In this document: piece after piece, positions 4,795 through 5,627 of the stretch
Layout of the letters: every line of letters starts with the position of its first letter
How positions within the stretch are numbered: position 1 is the stretch's first letter
DNA from: Chloroflexota bacterium
Lineage (GTDB): Bacteria > Chloroflexota > Anaerolineae > Aggregatilineales > UBA3940
Direction: 5' to 3'
DNA: 5,627 nt
Assembly (NCBI GenBank): GCA_024643825.1
Contig: JAHEME010000004.1
Span: forward strand, 1 to 5,627
Notes under the pieces: generated by a model
The model's input: the letters and a program-made list of their open reading frames with translations, nothing else
What the model was told of the DNA's origin: nothing
Database searches by the model: none
Translations under genes and position numbers: made by a program

Positions 4795-5627
4795 ATGAAG
4801 ATTCTTCAGCAGCTTTCGGAAGCGATAGGTGTCAGCGGAGACGAGGCGGTGGTGCGCAAGGTCATCCTGGAGATGGTCACACCGCACGCCGATGAGGTCA
4901 AAGTTGACCGCATGGGCAATGTGCTGGCGTTCAAGAAGGGTTCCAGGCGCGGCAAGAAGCTCACGGTGATGCTCGATGCGCACATGGATGAAGTTGGCCT
5001 GATGGTCACAGGATACGACTCGAATGGGATGCTAAAGATCGCGGCGATCGGCGGGCTGGATGAGCGCATCCTGGTGGGGAAGCGCGTGCTGGTCGGGCGC
5101 GATCAAATCCCCGGCGTGATCGGGGCTAAACCCGTTCATATCCTTTCCAGCAGCGAGCGCAATAGTGTGTCCTCCATCGACTCGCTGCGGGTGGACATCG
5201 GCGCAAAAAGCAAAGATGCCGCCGAGGGAAAAGCTGACCTCGGTACGCGGATCGGGTTCGACAGTAAGTTCATGGACATGGGTGCGCTGGTGCGTGGCAA
5301 GGCATTCGATGACCGGGCCGGGTGCTCGGTGCTGGTGCATTTGCTGATGGGCGACCATTTCCCGTTCGACCTGTGGGGGGCATTCACAGTGGCGGAGGAG
5401 AAGACCAAAGCCGGGGCGCGAGTCGCGGCTCACCAAATTTGCCCGGATGTCGGGTTTGTGCTGGAAGGGACGATTGCCGATGACCTGCCGCAGCCGAAAG
5501 GCGACGATTATTCCCGCACAACGGAACTCGGCGGCGGCCCTGCTCTGAGCGCGATGGATCGAAGCACGATCTACGATCCGCGCCTGAATCGTCTGCTAGT
5601 AGAGACGGCGGAGGCGAAGAAGATTCC
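4795..5627 (+). CDS. Second M42 family metallopeptidase, 3'-truncated by window end, altered motif after Glu-Glu
   Basis: A paralogue of the preceding gene; 277 codons are visible and the frame is still open at the edge, so the last part, including the expected His ligand, is missing. Visible M42 residues are His63 and Asp65 (Ala-His-Met-Asp-Glu-Val-Gly), bridging Asp172 in Gly-Lys-Ala-Phe-Asp-Asp-Arg, Glu201-Glu202, and Glu224 in Val-Leu-Glu-Gly-Thr, where the first paralogue has Asp. Glu at this ligand position is known in some M42 members. Right after Glu-Glu the usual Val-Gly-Leu-Arg/Lys is replaced by Lys-Thr-Lys-Ala (203-206), without a length change, and the following Gly-Ala-Arg fits the family again. 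The start at ATG 4795 aligns with the N-terminus of the first paralogue. It lies 21 bp after that gene's stop; the only Shine-Dalgarno-like run, AGAGG (4776-4780), is 14 nt away, which is long. Probably co-transcribed, and translation may depend on the upstream gene. Whether it is active is open. Confidence 0.9.
   Translation, partial: MKILQQLSEAIGVSGDEAVVRKVILEMVTPHADEVKVDRMGNVLAFKKGSRRGKKLTVMLDAHMDEVGLMVTGYDSNGMLKIAAIGGLDERILVGKRVLVGRDQIPGVIGAKPVHILSSSERNSVSSIDSLRVDIGAKSKDAAEGKADLGTRIGFDSKFMDMGALVRGKAFDDRAGCSVLVHLLMGDHFPFDLWGAFTVAEEKTKAGARVAAHQICPDVGFVLEGTIADDLPQPKGDDYSRTTELGGGPALSAMDRSTIYDPRLNRLLVETAEAKKI

Noticed and set aside
3058..4983. A 641-codon open frame on the - strand, antisense to the stalk gene and the first M42 gene
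   Set aside because: It mirrors two well-supported + strand genes. Its translation is rich in His, Arg and Gln with no domain, as expected from the complement of GC-biased codons, and the protein on the + strand carries a full set of M42 active-site residues.
1..5627. CRISPR array, insertion sequence, phage or toxin-antitoxin system
   Set aside because: No regularly spaced repeats, transposase, terminal inverted repeats with target duplications, or paired small toxin-like genes were seen in either strand.

Overview
The window looks like chromosomal DNA of a GC-rich bacterium, most likely a Chloroflexota member (Anaerolineae or a relative). This is inference from style rather than from a marker gene: a Thr/Pro-rich protein on a single N-terminal membrane anchor, an O-antigen-ligase-like membrane protein fused to TPR repeats, and tandem M42 metallopeptidases are all common in that phylum. 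All supported genes are on the + strand. No mobile element, CRISPR array, tRNA or rRNA gene was found.

Layout. Positions 1-120 hold the 3' end of a gene whose last residues resemble a GyrI-like effector-binding domain. An 11-bp GC-rich hairpin at 148-180 follows and probably ends that transcript. The stretch 121-489 has no convincing gene; it contains a doubtful small ORF (202-411), an inverted repeat (387-409) and a good sigma70-type promoter (408-436). Next is an 821-residue polytopic protein (490-2955) with an O-antigen ligase/polymerase core of about 13 membrane segments and a C-terminal extracytoplasmic TPR region. After a 123-bp gap with its own promoter (3006-3035) comes a 195-residue single-pass protein with a Thr/Pro-rich stalk and a Gly-rich tail (3079-3666). 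Two M42 aminopeptidase-family genes follow at short spacing: a complete one (3694-4773) and one cut by the window end (4795-5627).

How they may work together. The last three genes are spaced 27 and 21 bp apart and could be one transcript from the 3006-3035 promoter. The peptidases probably act in the cytoplasm on peptides and have no evident link to the envelope proteins. The most suggestive pairing is the ligase-like membrane enzyme beside a Thr-rich surface stalk: enzymes of the ligase fold include protein O-oligosaccharyltransferases, and the stalk is the kind of protein they modify. This is a hypothesis from adjacency and composition only. The main sequence oddity is in the second M42 protein, where the usually conserved Val-Gly-Leu-Arg/Lys stretch after the catalytic Glu-Glu pair reads Lys-Thr-Lys-Ala.

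I see no clear novel defence, mobile or RNA-based system in this window.
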